This document shows positions 8,780 through 16,283 of a stretch of DNA of 64,000 bases, piece after piece. The notes below the pieces were generated by a model that made no database searches, was not told the origin of the DNA, and was given only the letters and a program-made list of their open reading frames with translations. Source of the DNA: Chitinophagaceae bacterium (GTDB lineage Bacteria; Bacteroidota; Bacteroidia; Chitinophagales; Chitinophagaceae); contig CANCSS010000009.1 in the NCBI GenBank assembly GCA_947380905.1, positions 1 through 64,000 on the forward strand. Reading direction: 5' to 3'. A program made the translations under genes and the position numbers. Each line of letters starts with the position of its first letter. Position 1 is the first letter of the stretch.

Positions 8780-11700
8780 TTAGGGTTTATAAATATTATG
8801 GATCATAAACTGCTCGTATTTTTTTAAATCTTCTTGACTTTTTATTAAGATAATATTAGATTTTCCCAATACATACAATTGATATTGTTTTGATGGAACG
8901 AAAGAAATTATTTCCTTACTTAATCTTGGTTTGATTTTATTTAAATAGCTGCTTGCGTTGGCCCTATTTCCAAAATAACCAATCCATACAATATAAGTGC
9001 TTTCATCAAATTGAATGTAAGTTACGTTTAATTTTTGCTTGTTAAATTCATCATTGTTTAAAATGTTCAGTGCATTTTGTATTTCTTTTACAAAGCTGGC
9101 ACTAACTTTATTGGTAACAAGTGCAATATAATGGGGTTCAAGGCTGTCATTTTCGAATTCGATTGCGGCTATTAGATTGCTATCTGGTTTATTATTTTTC
9201 AGATTTGAAAATGACTTTGAGCTTAATAAAGAACTGTCATTGATAAGTTTTTTCTGCGTGATATTTACCTCTTGGGTAAGTGGGAGCGATGGGGTAATCA
9301 ATAAATTGGCTTCTTCTTTGACATAAACAAATGGCAGCTCTTTAATCACCTTTTTTATTTTTAAGGTATCTAAATATTTTTCAGTTACGGCTCTGTTTTT
9401 TATATCTTCTAAGATGTTTTTTGCTTTGTCCTTCGTCCTTTCATTTTTGCTTGTACTAATGATGGTGTCCAATAATTTTATAGCGATGCTGTCTTTCCTT
9501 AGTTGGGCATACATTTTTACTTTTAAAAACTGGAAGGGTGTATGCCATTTACTGCCTCTTAAACTAGCATTTAGTTGTGGGATGTTGCTGGAGAAATCAT
9601 CCCAGTTTCCAATTTGAGTAAGGAAATAAGCTTCCTTATAATTATTGACAAGCGAATTGTCTTTATTTTTTTTATCTAAAGCTTCATTTTTCTTGGTGAC
9701 ATAAAAGCCCAGCGGGAATTTACTTACTACTATTTGAATGATGCTATCTGCACTCTCTTGTTTGTTGTCATGTATGTATTGACTTGCTAAATCTAACATT
9801 GCCCTTTCTGTAATCACTGGATCGATATTCTTTTTTATTATTCTTACATAGATAGGATAGGCCTTTTCAAAATCATTTAGTTGCTGTAAAAACAATTGTG
9901 CATTCGTTAAAGCCGCTTTGTTCCAATCGGACATCGAGATGGATAAACCAATAGCATCTTTAATGAGTACCACGGGCAAGCTGTCGTTTTCTTTGGTTGG
10001 GTTGTTCTTATTCAATCCATTAGGAGGCCCGTTTGGATTTTGAACTGGGATTTGGTTAGGGTTGTTGTTCCCATTTTGCTTATTGGTATAAGCAATCGTG
10101 GGACTCGATTTTCTTCTCCATTGATCTACATTAGGTCGTTCCCCCCATTTTTTTATAAAAGTTTGTTTTCCTTGTTGTATGGTGCTTTTGTTGTCAAAGT
10201 AAAAATCTGAATTGGTACTACTACTGTTGTAATTACTAAGTAGGGTAGCATTGATGTTGGGTTCGGGTATATTGTCTTTACTGGAAAGGATCATTTTGTC
10301 TACAAATAAATTTTTGTAGTTAATTTTTCTTTCATTTTGCCTTGTTTGCCAAGCTGTCGAGAAGGGTACTTGCTTGTTTGAGTTCAAATCATATATATAT
10401 TGTAAAGTATCTTGTACTTTAATAATTTTGTCATTAAGTTCTATATCCTTCATCCATTTCTTTCTTAATTGAATCGTTTCAAAATTGGGATTTGTTTTTA
10501 ATACATTAGTTAAACTATCATAAGCAATTTTTGAAATAGTATATTCGTCAATATTGTAATTGATATTGGCCAAAAGTTCAAAGGATTTTTGCTTTTGTTT
10601 TACATTGGCACTATTTTTTTTAATGGAATAAATAAGCCAATCATTAGCTTTGGTATAAGCCTTGTTTTGGATGGCTAATTTTGCCATTTCAAAATAAATG
10701 ATATCAGTATAAGGTTTGTATTTTTCTCTTTTGGTCATTTTCTCCAGTGAATAAGCCAGGTCTAACCATGGAGTATTGGCATTTTTTGAGTCAATAGTAA
10801 TGATGGCAATTCTAGCATATACGCCAACAATGGGGTTGATGGCAGCTTGTTCTGCTTTTTTATACCAGGTATACGCCTTTTTCCAGTTGTCCGCTTTTTG
10901 CCACATTTGTGCAATTAAATAATACCATCTTGTTTTAGCCGCATCATCCAGTGCATTGGGCAAGGCATTTTCGAGCGCCGAAGCAGCTTTGTCATATACT
11001 TCCATTAAATAATAGCCATAGGCCATTTGCTCATTTAGGAAGGGTTGTAGTCTTTTTGGAAACAAAGCATCTGATTGAAGCAATTGCAACAAACTCATGC
11101 CTTCGTTTAATTCAGCAATTTCAAAATAGTTTCTGGCCTGCCATATCATACTTTCATTTCTCACATTTCTGTTTTCCCATAATCTATTTTTTTCGGCGGT
11201 GGCAATACTAAATTTACCCTTTGTATTTCTTAGGTTACTTCCCACTTGTAAATCGGCTCCATTTTCTTTTTCGTCAAAGGAGTAATTTATAAATTGTAAA
11301 ATGCTACCTGCTGTATCAAAATTTTTGTGAAATAAATAAGCTTTGGCCAACAATAAATAGGCATCATCCACATAATTGCTTCTAAGATCATGCAATACAA
11401 TATTGGCATTGCATCTGTATACGATAGAATCTAAATTATGTCTGGCTGTTGTGCTTAATTCATAATCGTAAAAACTAATTAAAGTAGTAAAGTCGTCTTG
11501 ATAGTCTGTTCTGGCTTTAAGTAAATTTTCATTGAACTCTTCTTCGGCATTAAACAAATAATTAAATTGAGAAACTGTATTTTGATAGGCTCTTCTGCCC
11601 AGCGTATATTTTGTTTTTAAAAGTCGTTCATAGGGTAGTGGTTTTTCCACTTCTCTAAATACTCCCTTTTTAAGGGTACTGTTAAGTGTACTATCTGCTT

Positions 11701-11941
11701 TTGATTGAATTTGATTGGCTTTGCTGTAAAATAAACCTTTGATTTTTTTCTGATTCGTATCTAGTATTTTGTTGATGCTCTTTATCAATTTAGTATTATT
11801 GATATTAATCAAACTAGACGAGCTATCTTCTTTCTTTTTAGAAGTATCCTGTGCTTTAGTACCAAGCGGTAATAGAAGGCTTAAGCAAATTGCCCAAAAC
11901 CAATGGCTGTAATAATTAAAAGGGACTTCTCTTCTTTGCAT
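8780..11941 (-). CDS. PorW/SprE-like type IX secretion TPR protein
   Basis: A 1053-residue exported TPR protein resembling PorW/SprE, which links the type IX secretion trans-envelope core to the motor-side components and is needed for gliding or secretion. Visible features: a signal peptide ending GTKAQ; an N-terminal TPR-like region with the family-typical stretch RRAYQNTVSQFNYLFNAEEE and then SNYVDDAYLLLAKAYL; a low-complexity Asn/Pro-rich linker around 615-650; more helical repeats; and a C-terminal alpha/beta region of about 110 residues similar to the SprE tail. Known PorW is a lipoprotein, but I see no lipobox here. It is longer than I expect for SprE. Assignment rests on recognised sequence pattern, not a search. 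Confidence 0.72.
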   Translation of the reverse strand: MQRREVPFNYYSHWFWAICLSLLLPLGTKAQDTSKKKEDSSSSLININNTKLIKSINKILDTNQKKIKGLFYSKANQIQSKADSTLNSTLKKGVFREVEKPLPYERLLKTKYTLGRRAYQNTVSQFNYLFNAEEEFNENLLKARTDYQDDFTTLISFYDYELSTTARHNLDSIVYRCNANIVLHDLRSNYVDDAYLLLAKAYLFHKNFDTAGSILQFINYSFDEKENGADLQVGSNLRNTKGKFSIATAEKNRLWENRNVRNESMIWQARNYFEIAELNEGMSLLQLLQSDALFPKRLQPFLNEQMAYGYYLMEVYDKAASALENALPNALDDAAKTRWYYLIAQMWQKADNWKKAYTWYKKAEQAAINPIVGVYARIAIITIDSKNANTPWLDLAYSLEKMTKREKYKPYTDIIYFEMAKLAIQNKAYTKANDWLIYSIKKNSANVKQKQKSFELLANINYNIDEYTISKIAYDSLTNVLKTNPNFETIQLRKKWMKDIELNDKIIKVQDTLQYIYDLNSNKQVPFSTAWQTRQNERKINYKNLFVDKMILSSKDNIPEPNINATLLSNYNSSSTNSDFYFDNKSTIQQGKQTFIKKWGERPNVDQWRRKSSPTIAYTNKQNGNNNPNQIPVQNPNGPPNGLNKNNPTKENDSLPVVLIKDAIGLSISMSDWNKAALTNAQLFLQQLNDFEKAYPIYVRIIKKNIDPVITERAMLDLASQYIHDNKQESADSIIQIVVSKFPLGFYVTKKNEALDKKNKDNSLVNNYKEAYFLTQIGNWDDFSSNIPQLNASLRGSKWHTPFQFLKVKMYAQLRKDSIAIKLLDTIISTSKNERTKDKAKNILEDIKNRAVTEKYLDTLKIKKVIKELPFVYVKEEANLLITPSLPLTQEVNITQKKLINDSSLLSSKSFSNLKNNKPDSNLIAAIEFENDSLEPHYIALVTNKVSASFVKEIQNALNILNNDEFNKQKLNVTYIQFDESTYIVWIGYFGNRANASSYLNKIKPRLSKEIISFVPSKQYQLYVLGKSNIILIKSQEDLKKYEQFMIHNIYKP

Positions 11942-12034
11942 AATCAGGTGAAAAACAGCTTAAAAATACATTTATTTCCTATTATTTACTTAAAAAAATA
12001 GAATCCATCGTATCTTTAACATGCTTTCAATTTT

Positions 12035-12430
12035 ATGCCAAATTTAGACATCAATAACACGTTTAAGCGGACCAGTAATACCTATCGTTTGGTTATCATG
12101 AATGATGATACCTATGATGAGGTTTTGGCCTTTAGATTGTCTAGGAAGTCGGTGTATTTAGGGGTGAGTATTACCTTTATTTTATTGGTAGGCATGACCA
12201 TTGCATTAATTGCTTTTACACCACTTAGGTATTATATTCCTGGGTATGGAACCAAAGAAAGCAGAACGGCCCTTCAATTGTTAAAAATACGAACTGATTC
12301 TTTAGAACAATCCATTCATTACAAAGAACAATATTTAGAAGGGATTAAAAAAGTATTGTCAGATGGCAATCCGAAACAGTTAGATACATTGCCTTTAAAA
12401 TTACCGGAGAACAAACAAACTGTTGATTAA
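12035..12430 (+). CDS. Membrane protein equal to the N-terminal module of Bacteroidota M23 peptidases, without the peptidase
   Basis: This 131-residue protein has a short cytoplasmic segment with YRLVIMNDDTYDEV, one membrane helix (about 48-68), the conserved stretch FTPLRYYIPGYG, and a helical periplasmic tail. This is the N-terminal arrangement I know from Bacteroidota M23 family peptidases that lie upstream of bactofilin and AtpZ genes. Those are about twice as long and end in an LytM/M23 domain. Here the reading frame stops after the helical part and the next gene overlaps its stop codon (TAATGA), so no peptidase remnant is present in any frame. It probably forms an operon with the two membrane proteins that follow. 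Function unknown; a scaffold role is a guess. Confidence 0.7.
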   Translation: MPNLDINNTFKRTSNTYRLVIMNDDTYDEVLAFRLSRKSVYLGVSITFILLVGMTIALIAFTPLRYYIPGYGTKESRTALQLLKIRTDSLEQSIHYKEQYLEGIKKVLSDGNPKQLDTLPLKLPENKQTVD

Positions 12431-12663
12431 TGACCAGTAATCTGAATGAAAAAAAAGCTGCCAATAGAGACTCCAATTACAATTGGTCAAAATACATAGG
12501 ATTTGGGTCTCAACTCATTGTGGGGTTATTAATTACACTGTTCGTTGGTAAGAAACTAGATGCATATTTAAACAAACATTCTTTTTTTGCATGGTTAACC
12601 CCGTCCTTATTTATATTGGTAGTTTTAATTAGTGTAGTAAGAGATACTCAAAACAAAAAATAA
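12430..12663 (+). CDS. AtpZ/AtpI family protein
   Basis: A 77-residue protein with two predicted membrane helices (about 22-42 and 50-70), the size and pattern of AtpZ/AtpI proteins. These assist F-type ATP synthase assembly or magnesium supply in bacteria. The motif GFGSQLIVGLLITLFVGKKL near residue 27 is typical. The ATG overlaps the previous stop codon, so translation is probably coupled. In many Bacteroidota this gene leads the atpB-atpE-atpF cluster. Here it is followed by one more membrane protein and then by unrelated genes. Confidence 0.8.
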   Translation: MTSNLNEKKAANRDSNYNWSKYIGFGSQLIVGLLITLFVGKKLDAYLNKHSFFAWLTPSLFILVVLISVVRDTQNKK

Positions 12664-12670
12664 CAATGGT

Positions 12671-13042
12671 ATGTTTAAAAATAGAACGCTGTCGGTATTG
12701 TTGCTTTTTGTAACAATAAATTTATTCGGATTTTTAGTTCAAAAGGGTTTTATACCTACCCGTTTTAAAATTAATTTTATATTGGTAGTGAACGCTATGT
12801 TGTTGCTTATGTATTTTGTTAATGCCATTAGAATTCGCCAATTGGATAAAACCAATCCAAATGCCTTAATAAGGTCGGTGATGGTGGGGACCTTATTAAA
12901 AATGGTTGTTTTTGTAACAGCTGCGATGGTATATACCACACAAGTAAAAGCCCCGGTGGGCATGCCCACTTTAATGGCAAGTATGGGCTTGTATCTTTTT
13001 TATACTTGGTTGGAAATTAAAGGAGAATTGTATAACAAGTAA
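12671..13042 (+). CDS. Four-helix membrane protein of the atp-leader type
   Basis: A 123-residue protein with four predicted membrane helices (about 5-24, 33-52, 70-90 and 97-116) and few polar residues. It lies seven bases after the AtpZ/AtpI gene. I recall a protein of this size and topology in the same place in other Bacteroidota, between AtpZ and atpB, where it resembles the ATP synthase I (AtpI) family. That suggests a part in ATP synthase assembly, but the structural atp genes are not in this window. No enzymatic motif is visible. Confidence 0.6.
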   Translation: MFKNRTLSVLLLFVTINLFGFLVQKGFIPTRFKINFILVVNAMLLLMYFVNAIRIRQLDKTNPNALIRSVMVGTLLKMVVFVTAAMVYTTQVKAPVGMPTLMASMGLYLFYTWLEIKGELYNK

Positions 13043-13065
13043 TTGTTCAATTAATATTACCAATA

Positions 13066-13701
13066 TTGTCTAAGGTCGAACATCCACTCCATGCACTTGC
13101 CAATTACCTTCCTGAGGGTGCATTTGATCCTGTGGTGAATTTAATTCATCAATACAAAGTTCATTTAACCGTTACCAGGGCTCGAAAATCTGTGCTTGGA
13201 GATTATCGTCATCCTAGTATGGGATCCAATCATAAAATTACCGTCAATGGAAATTTAAATAAGTATGAATTTTTAATTACTTTATTGCACGAATTGGCGC
13301 ATCTATTGTGTTTTGAACAATACAGAAATAGGGTTGAATCGCACGGAAAAGAATGGAAACAGATTTATGGGAATTTATTAGGCGCTTTTATTGAAATGGA
13401 CCTCTTTCCCAATGACATTACAAAAAGTTTGAAAAAAACCTTGTTGAATCCTGCCGCTACTGCCAATGGTGAAACTGCTTTGCTATTGGTTTTGAGACAA
13501 TACAATAAAATAAATAAATCTGGCGCGGTTGTTTTAGCAAGCCTCCCTGATGGAATTTTATTTACCGCAGAAAAGGGCAGGATTTATAAAAAAATAAAAT
13601 TACGTCGTAAACGCATTGAATGTTTAGAAGTTAAAACAGGCAACATTTATTTATTTAGTGCACTCACAGAAGTTCAAGTAGTAAAACTAGCTGACAGCTA
13701 A
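13066..13701 (+). CDS. SprT-like zinc-binding protein
   Basis: A 211-residue cytoplasmic protein with a SprT-like metalloprotease signature: HELAH at residues 75-79 and a third ligand candidate His93 in ESHGKEW. The N-terminal start (PLHALANYLPEGAFDPV) is the standard beginning of the Bacteroidota version. It starts with TTG at 13066; no in-frame ATG precedes the conserved region. The C-terminal part has a basic segment (KKIKLRRKR). Substrate unknown. Its last 15 bases overlap the end of the convergent sucC gene. Confidence 0.85.
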   Translation: MSKVEHPLHALANYLPEGAFDPVVNLIHQYKVHLTVTRARKSVLGDYRHPSMGSNHKITVNGNLNKYEFLITLLHELAHLLCFEQYRNRVESHGKEWKQIYGNLLGAFIEMDLFPNDITKSLKKTLLNPAATANGETALLLVLRQYNKINKSGAVVLASLPDGILFTAEKGRIYKKIKLRRKRIECLEVKTGNIYLFSALTEVQVVKLADS

Positions 13702-14898
13702 TTTTACTAAGGCAGCTGCTTCGCTCAACTGAATGGCAGATTGCACTTTCAATCCACTCTCATCAATTAATTTTTTTGCTTCTACTGCATTGGTTCCTTG
13801 TAAACGAACTATAATCGGAATATTAATATTGCCCAATTTTTTGAAAGCTTCAATTACACCAGAAGCTACACGATCGCAACGAACAATACCGCCGAATATA
13901 TTAATTAAAATAGCTTTTACATTAGGATCTTTCATGATGATTCTAAAACCTGCTTCAACCGTTTGCGCATTCGCAGAACCACCTACGTCTAAGAAATTGG
14001 CGGGTTCTCCGCCACTTAATTTAATCATATCCATGGTAGCCATAGCCAATCCTGCGCCATTCACCATACAACCTACATTGCCATCCAATTTAACAAAGTT
14101 CAAATTGTATTCGCCCGCTTCTACTTCCGTAGGATCTTCTTCGGTCACATCACGCATTGCCAATAAATCTGGATGACGCATTAAAGCATTGTCATCTAGA
14201 TTCATTTTACAATCTACCGCAATAATTTTATCATCCGATGTCTTGAACAAAGGATTAATTTCTAGCATGCTGCAATCCAATCCAACATAAGCATTGTATA
14301 AATTGGTTACAAACTTTACGCAACTTTTTAAAGCCTCGCCACTCAAGCCTAAATTAAAAGCAATTTTTCTTGCTTGAAAACCTGGCAAGCTACCACCTGG
14401 GTGCACCCATTCTTTGTATATTTTTTCTGGCGTATCATGTGCCACATCTTCGATATTCATTCCACCTTCGGTACTGTACATAATTACATTCATGCCTTTC
14501 GCACGATCTAATAATATTGACAAGTAAAATTCTTTGGTGGGTTGGGGGCCTTCGTAATAAACATCTTGCGCTACTAAAATTTTAGAGACTAATTTTCCAG
14601 CAGGACCAGTTTGAATGGTTACAAGGGTGCCTCCTAATATGTTTTTTGCAAAGGTTTCAATATCGGCAGCAGATTTACCAACAGCTACTCCTTTTTGTTC
14701 GGTACCAATAATTTTTCCTTTTCCTCTTCCTCCTGCATGAATTTGAGCTTTTACTACAGCAAACTTATTATTGGTTTCCCCCGCAATTTTATGGTAAGCA
14801 GCAATGGCAGCGTCAACCGTTTCAACTGCGATTCCTTCTTGAACAGGTACTTGGTACTTTTTTAGTAATTCTTTTGCTTGATATTCATGCAGATTCAT
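13687..14898 (-). CDS. sucC: Succinyl-CoA synthetase beta subunit (ADP-forming)
   Basis: The beta subunit pairs with SucD to convert succinyl-CoA to succinate with formation of ATP or GTP in the TCA cycle. The 403-residue protein begins MNLHEYQAKELL, the conserved family start. An upstream in-frame ATG at 14937 would add 13 residues unlike the family and is rejected. An ATP-grasp domain fills the N-terminal half, with HAGGRGKG near residue 53, and a CoA-ligase domain the C-terminal half, with GG(I)VRCD near 340. sucD is not adjacent, which is common in Bacteroidota. A TATCTTCG element upstream may be its promoter. The 3' end overlaps that of the SprT-like gene. Confidence 0.96.
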   Translation of the reverse strand: MNLHEYQAKELLKKYQVPVQEGIAVETVDAAIAAYHKIAGETNNKFAVVKAQIHAGGRGKGKIIGTEQKGVAVGKSAADIETFAKNILGGTLVTIQTGPAGKLVSKILVAQDVYYEGPQPTKEFYLSILLDRAKGMNVIMYSTEGGMNIEDVAHDTPEKIYKEWVHPGGSLPGFQARKIAFNLGLSGEALKSCVKFVTNLYNAYVGLDCSMLEINPLFKTSDDKIIAVDCKMNLDDNALMRHPDLLAMRDVTEEDPTEVEAGEYNLNFVKLDGNVGCMVNGAGLAMATMDMIKLSGGEPANFLDVGGSANAQTVEAGFRIIMKDPNVKAILINIFGGIVRCDRVASGVIEAFKKLGNINIPIIVRLQGTNAVEAKKLIDESGLKVQSAIQLSEAAALVKLAVS

Positions 14899-14958
14899 GC
14901 GTTGTAAATTTTGGCGAAGATAATAGATTATAGGCATAGAATAAGCCTAAAAATTAAT

Positions 14959-14989
14959 TTTGCTGTTTAAACATTGAATTATATCTTTG
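14959..14989 (+). promoter_or_regulatory. Consensus Bacteroidota promoter for the YceI gene
   Basis: TTTG (14959-14962) and TATCTTTG (14982-14989) are 19 bases apart, an excellent match to the -33/-7 pattern. The implied leader is about 65 bases long. It is the best full promoter in the window. Confidence 0.75.
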
Positions 14990-15056
14990 CATTCGAAAAA
15001 TAGACCTACGTGGAATATTTTAAATGCTTCCATTACTCATAAACAAAAATTCAAAT

Positions 15057-15632
15057 ATGAAAAAAATCAAGTACTCTTTGTCTCTTATTGCTGCGTCCAT
15101 TTCATTGGTTTCTTTTGCTCCTAGTCAAAAGAAAGCAGATGCAGTTACTTTTACCATTACTGCTCAAAAAAGCAAAGTAGATTGGATTGGCTCTAAAAAA
15201 AGTGATTACCATACTGGTTATTTCCCCATCAAATCTGGTGCGGTGCAAGTGGAGGCTGGAAAATTAGTGGGTGGTAACTTTGTAATTGATGTAGCAGGTT
15301 TAAAAGTAACAGACGATCGTGGTGGTGAAAAATTACAAGGTCATTTGTCTTCTGGTGATTTCTTTGATATTGCAAAATTCGGTGAAGCGACTTTTAAAAT
15401 TACCAGTGTTAAATATACAGCAGGGGATAAAGCAACTATTACTGGCAATTTAAAAATCAAAGACATTTCTGCTCCAATCACTTTTATAGCAAGTATTAGA
15501 AATGCAGATGACAAAGGCTTTTTTGCAGAAGCTTTCTTGCCATTTGATAGAACTTTATTTGGCATTAATTATGGTATTGGTATGGTTGATTCTGAAGTGC
15601 AGTTGGCCATTCACATTTACGGGAGTAAATAG
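15057..15632 (+). CDS. YceI family periplasmic lipid-binding protein
   Basis: YceI proteins are small lipocalin-like beta barrels that bind isoprenoid or other lipid molecules. Starting at ATG 15057 gives 191 residues with a clear signal peptide (MKKIKYSLSLIAASISLVSF) and then a YceI fold: the stretches VDWIGSKKSDYHTGYF, the hydrophilic DRGGEKLQGHL, and IKDISAPITFIA are recognisable. An ATG 33 bases upstream would bury the signal peptide behind 11 extra residues and is less likely. It has a strong promoter upstream and a terminator downstream, so it is a single-gene unit. Confidence 0.92.
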   Translation: MKKIKYSLSLIAASISLVSFAPSQKKADAVTFTITAQKSKVDWIGSKKSDYHTGYFPIKSGAVQVEAGKLVGGNFVIDVAGLKVTDDRGGEKLQGHLSSGDFFDIAKFGEATFKITSVKYTAGDKATITGNLKIKDISAPITFIASIRNADDKGFFAEAFLPFDRTLFGINYGIGMVDSEVQLAIHIYGSK

Positions 15633-15651
15633 TTTGCATACAATTTTTTAT

Positions 15652-15688
15652 AAAAAAAGCCCTCCGAGTAATCAGGGGGCTTTTTTTT
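15652..15688 (+). terminator. Terminator after the YceI gene
   Basis: GCCCTC (15659-15664) pairs with GGGGGC (15675-15680), flanked by seven A upstream and eight T downstream, so it could act in both directions between the convergent YceI and DinB genes. Confidence 0.8.
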
Positions 15689-15734
15689 ATTAGGGGCTTT
15701 TACATTAGGGTGTAGGCTAAATTAAAAATAAAGT

Positions 15735-16247
15735 TTAAATGGAGTAGCGCTCTTTTAACACGTGCAAATGATGCAAAGCATGACCAAAAATAATAAAGCC
15801 CAATGCATTTACAGACATAGGTTGTTCGCTAGCGGTTCCTTTTTGTTTTAAATCCTCTTCACTAAAAGAGGCAAAAAGCATATTGGTAGATTGCCTAACA
15901 ATTTTCCATTCAGCAATCATTTCTTTCCAATTGCGATGCGCAGCGGTCGCATTTTTTGCATATAGATTTTCATCAAAACCTGGAATTGGATTTGGTTCTT
16001 TTCTTGCAATAGCTACTGCACGATAGGCAAATATTCTTTCCGTATCTATTACATGCTGTAACATTTGTTTGATGGTCCATTTGTCTGGTGCGTAGGCGAA
16101 ATTTATTTTCTCAGTTGGGATCGCATTCCAAGCATCAATAATTCGGTCGTTGTATTGTTGTAATAAAATCGAATAATCTTTACCACTGGTATAGTTAAGA
16201 TATGTTTGATAATAAGCTCCGTATTCTGTGGCACTGGGTCTGGGCAT
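15735..16247 (-). CDS. DinB family protein
   Basis: A 170-residue four-helix-bundle protein of the DinB/YfiT superfamily. The expected metal ligands are visible: His65 in MLQHVIDTER and the HxxxH pair His156/His160 in GHALHHLHVL. These proteins are often thiol- or bacillithiol-dependent transferases or of unknown activity, and the sequence does not tell the substrate. Length is normal. The upstream CATATTTG resembles a -7 element. Confidence 0.88.
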   Translation of the reverse strand: MPRPSATEYGAYYQTYLNYTSGKDYSILLQQYNDRIIDAWNAIPTEKINFAYAPDKWTIKQMLQHVIDTERIFAYRAVAIARKEPNPIPGFDENLYAKNATAAHRNWKEMIAEWKIVRQSTNMLFASFSEEDLKQKGTASEQPMSVNALGFIIFGHALHHLHVLKERYSI

Positions 16248-16283
16248 AATAATTAATTGTTGGGCAAATATGGTTTTTAATTC

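Noticed and set aside
13733..14176. A 147-residue plus-strand frame
   Set aside because: Antisense to the conserved CoA-ligase domain of sucC; a shadow of its codon pattern.
14899..14937. Upstream in-frame ATG for sucC
   Set aside because: Adds 13 residues before the conserved MNLHEYQ start and covers the likely promoter.
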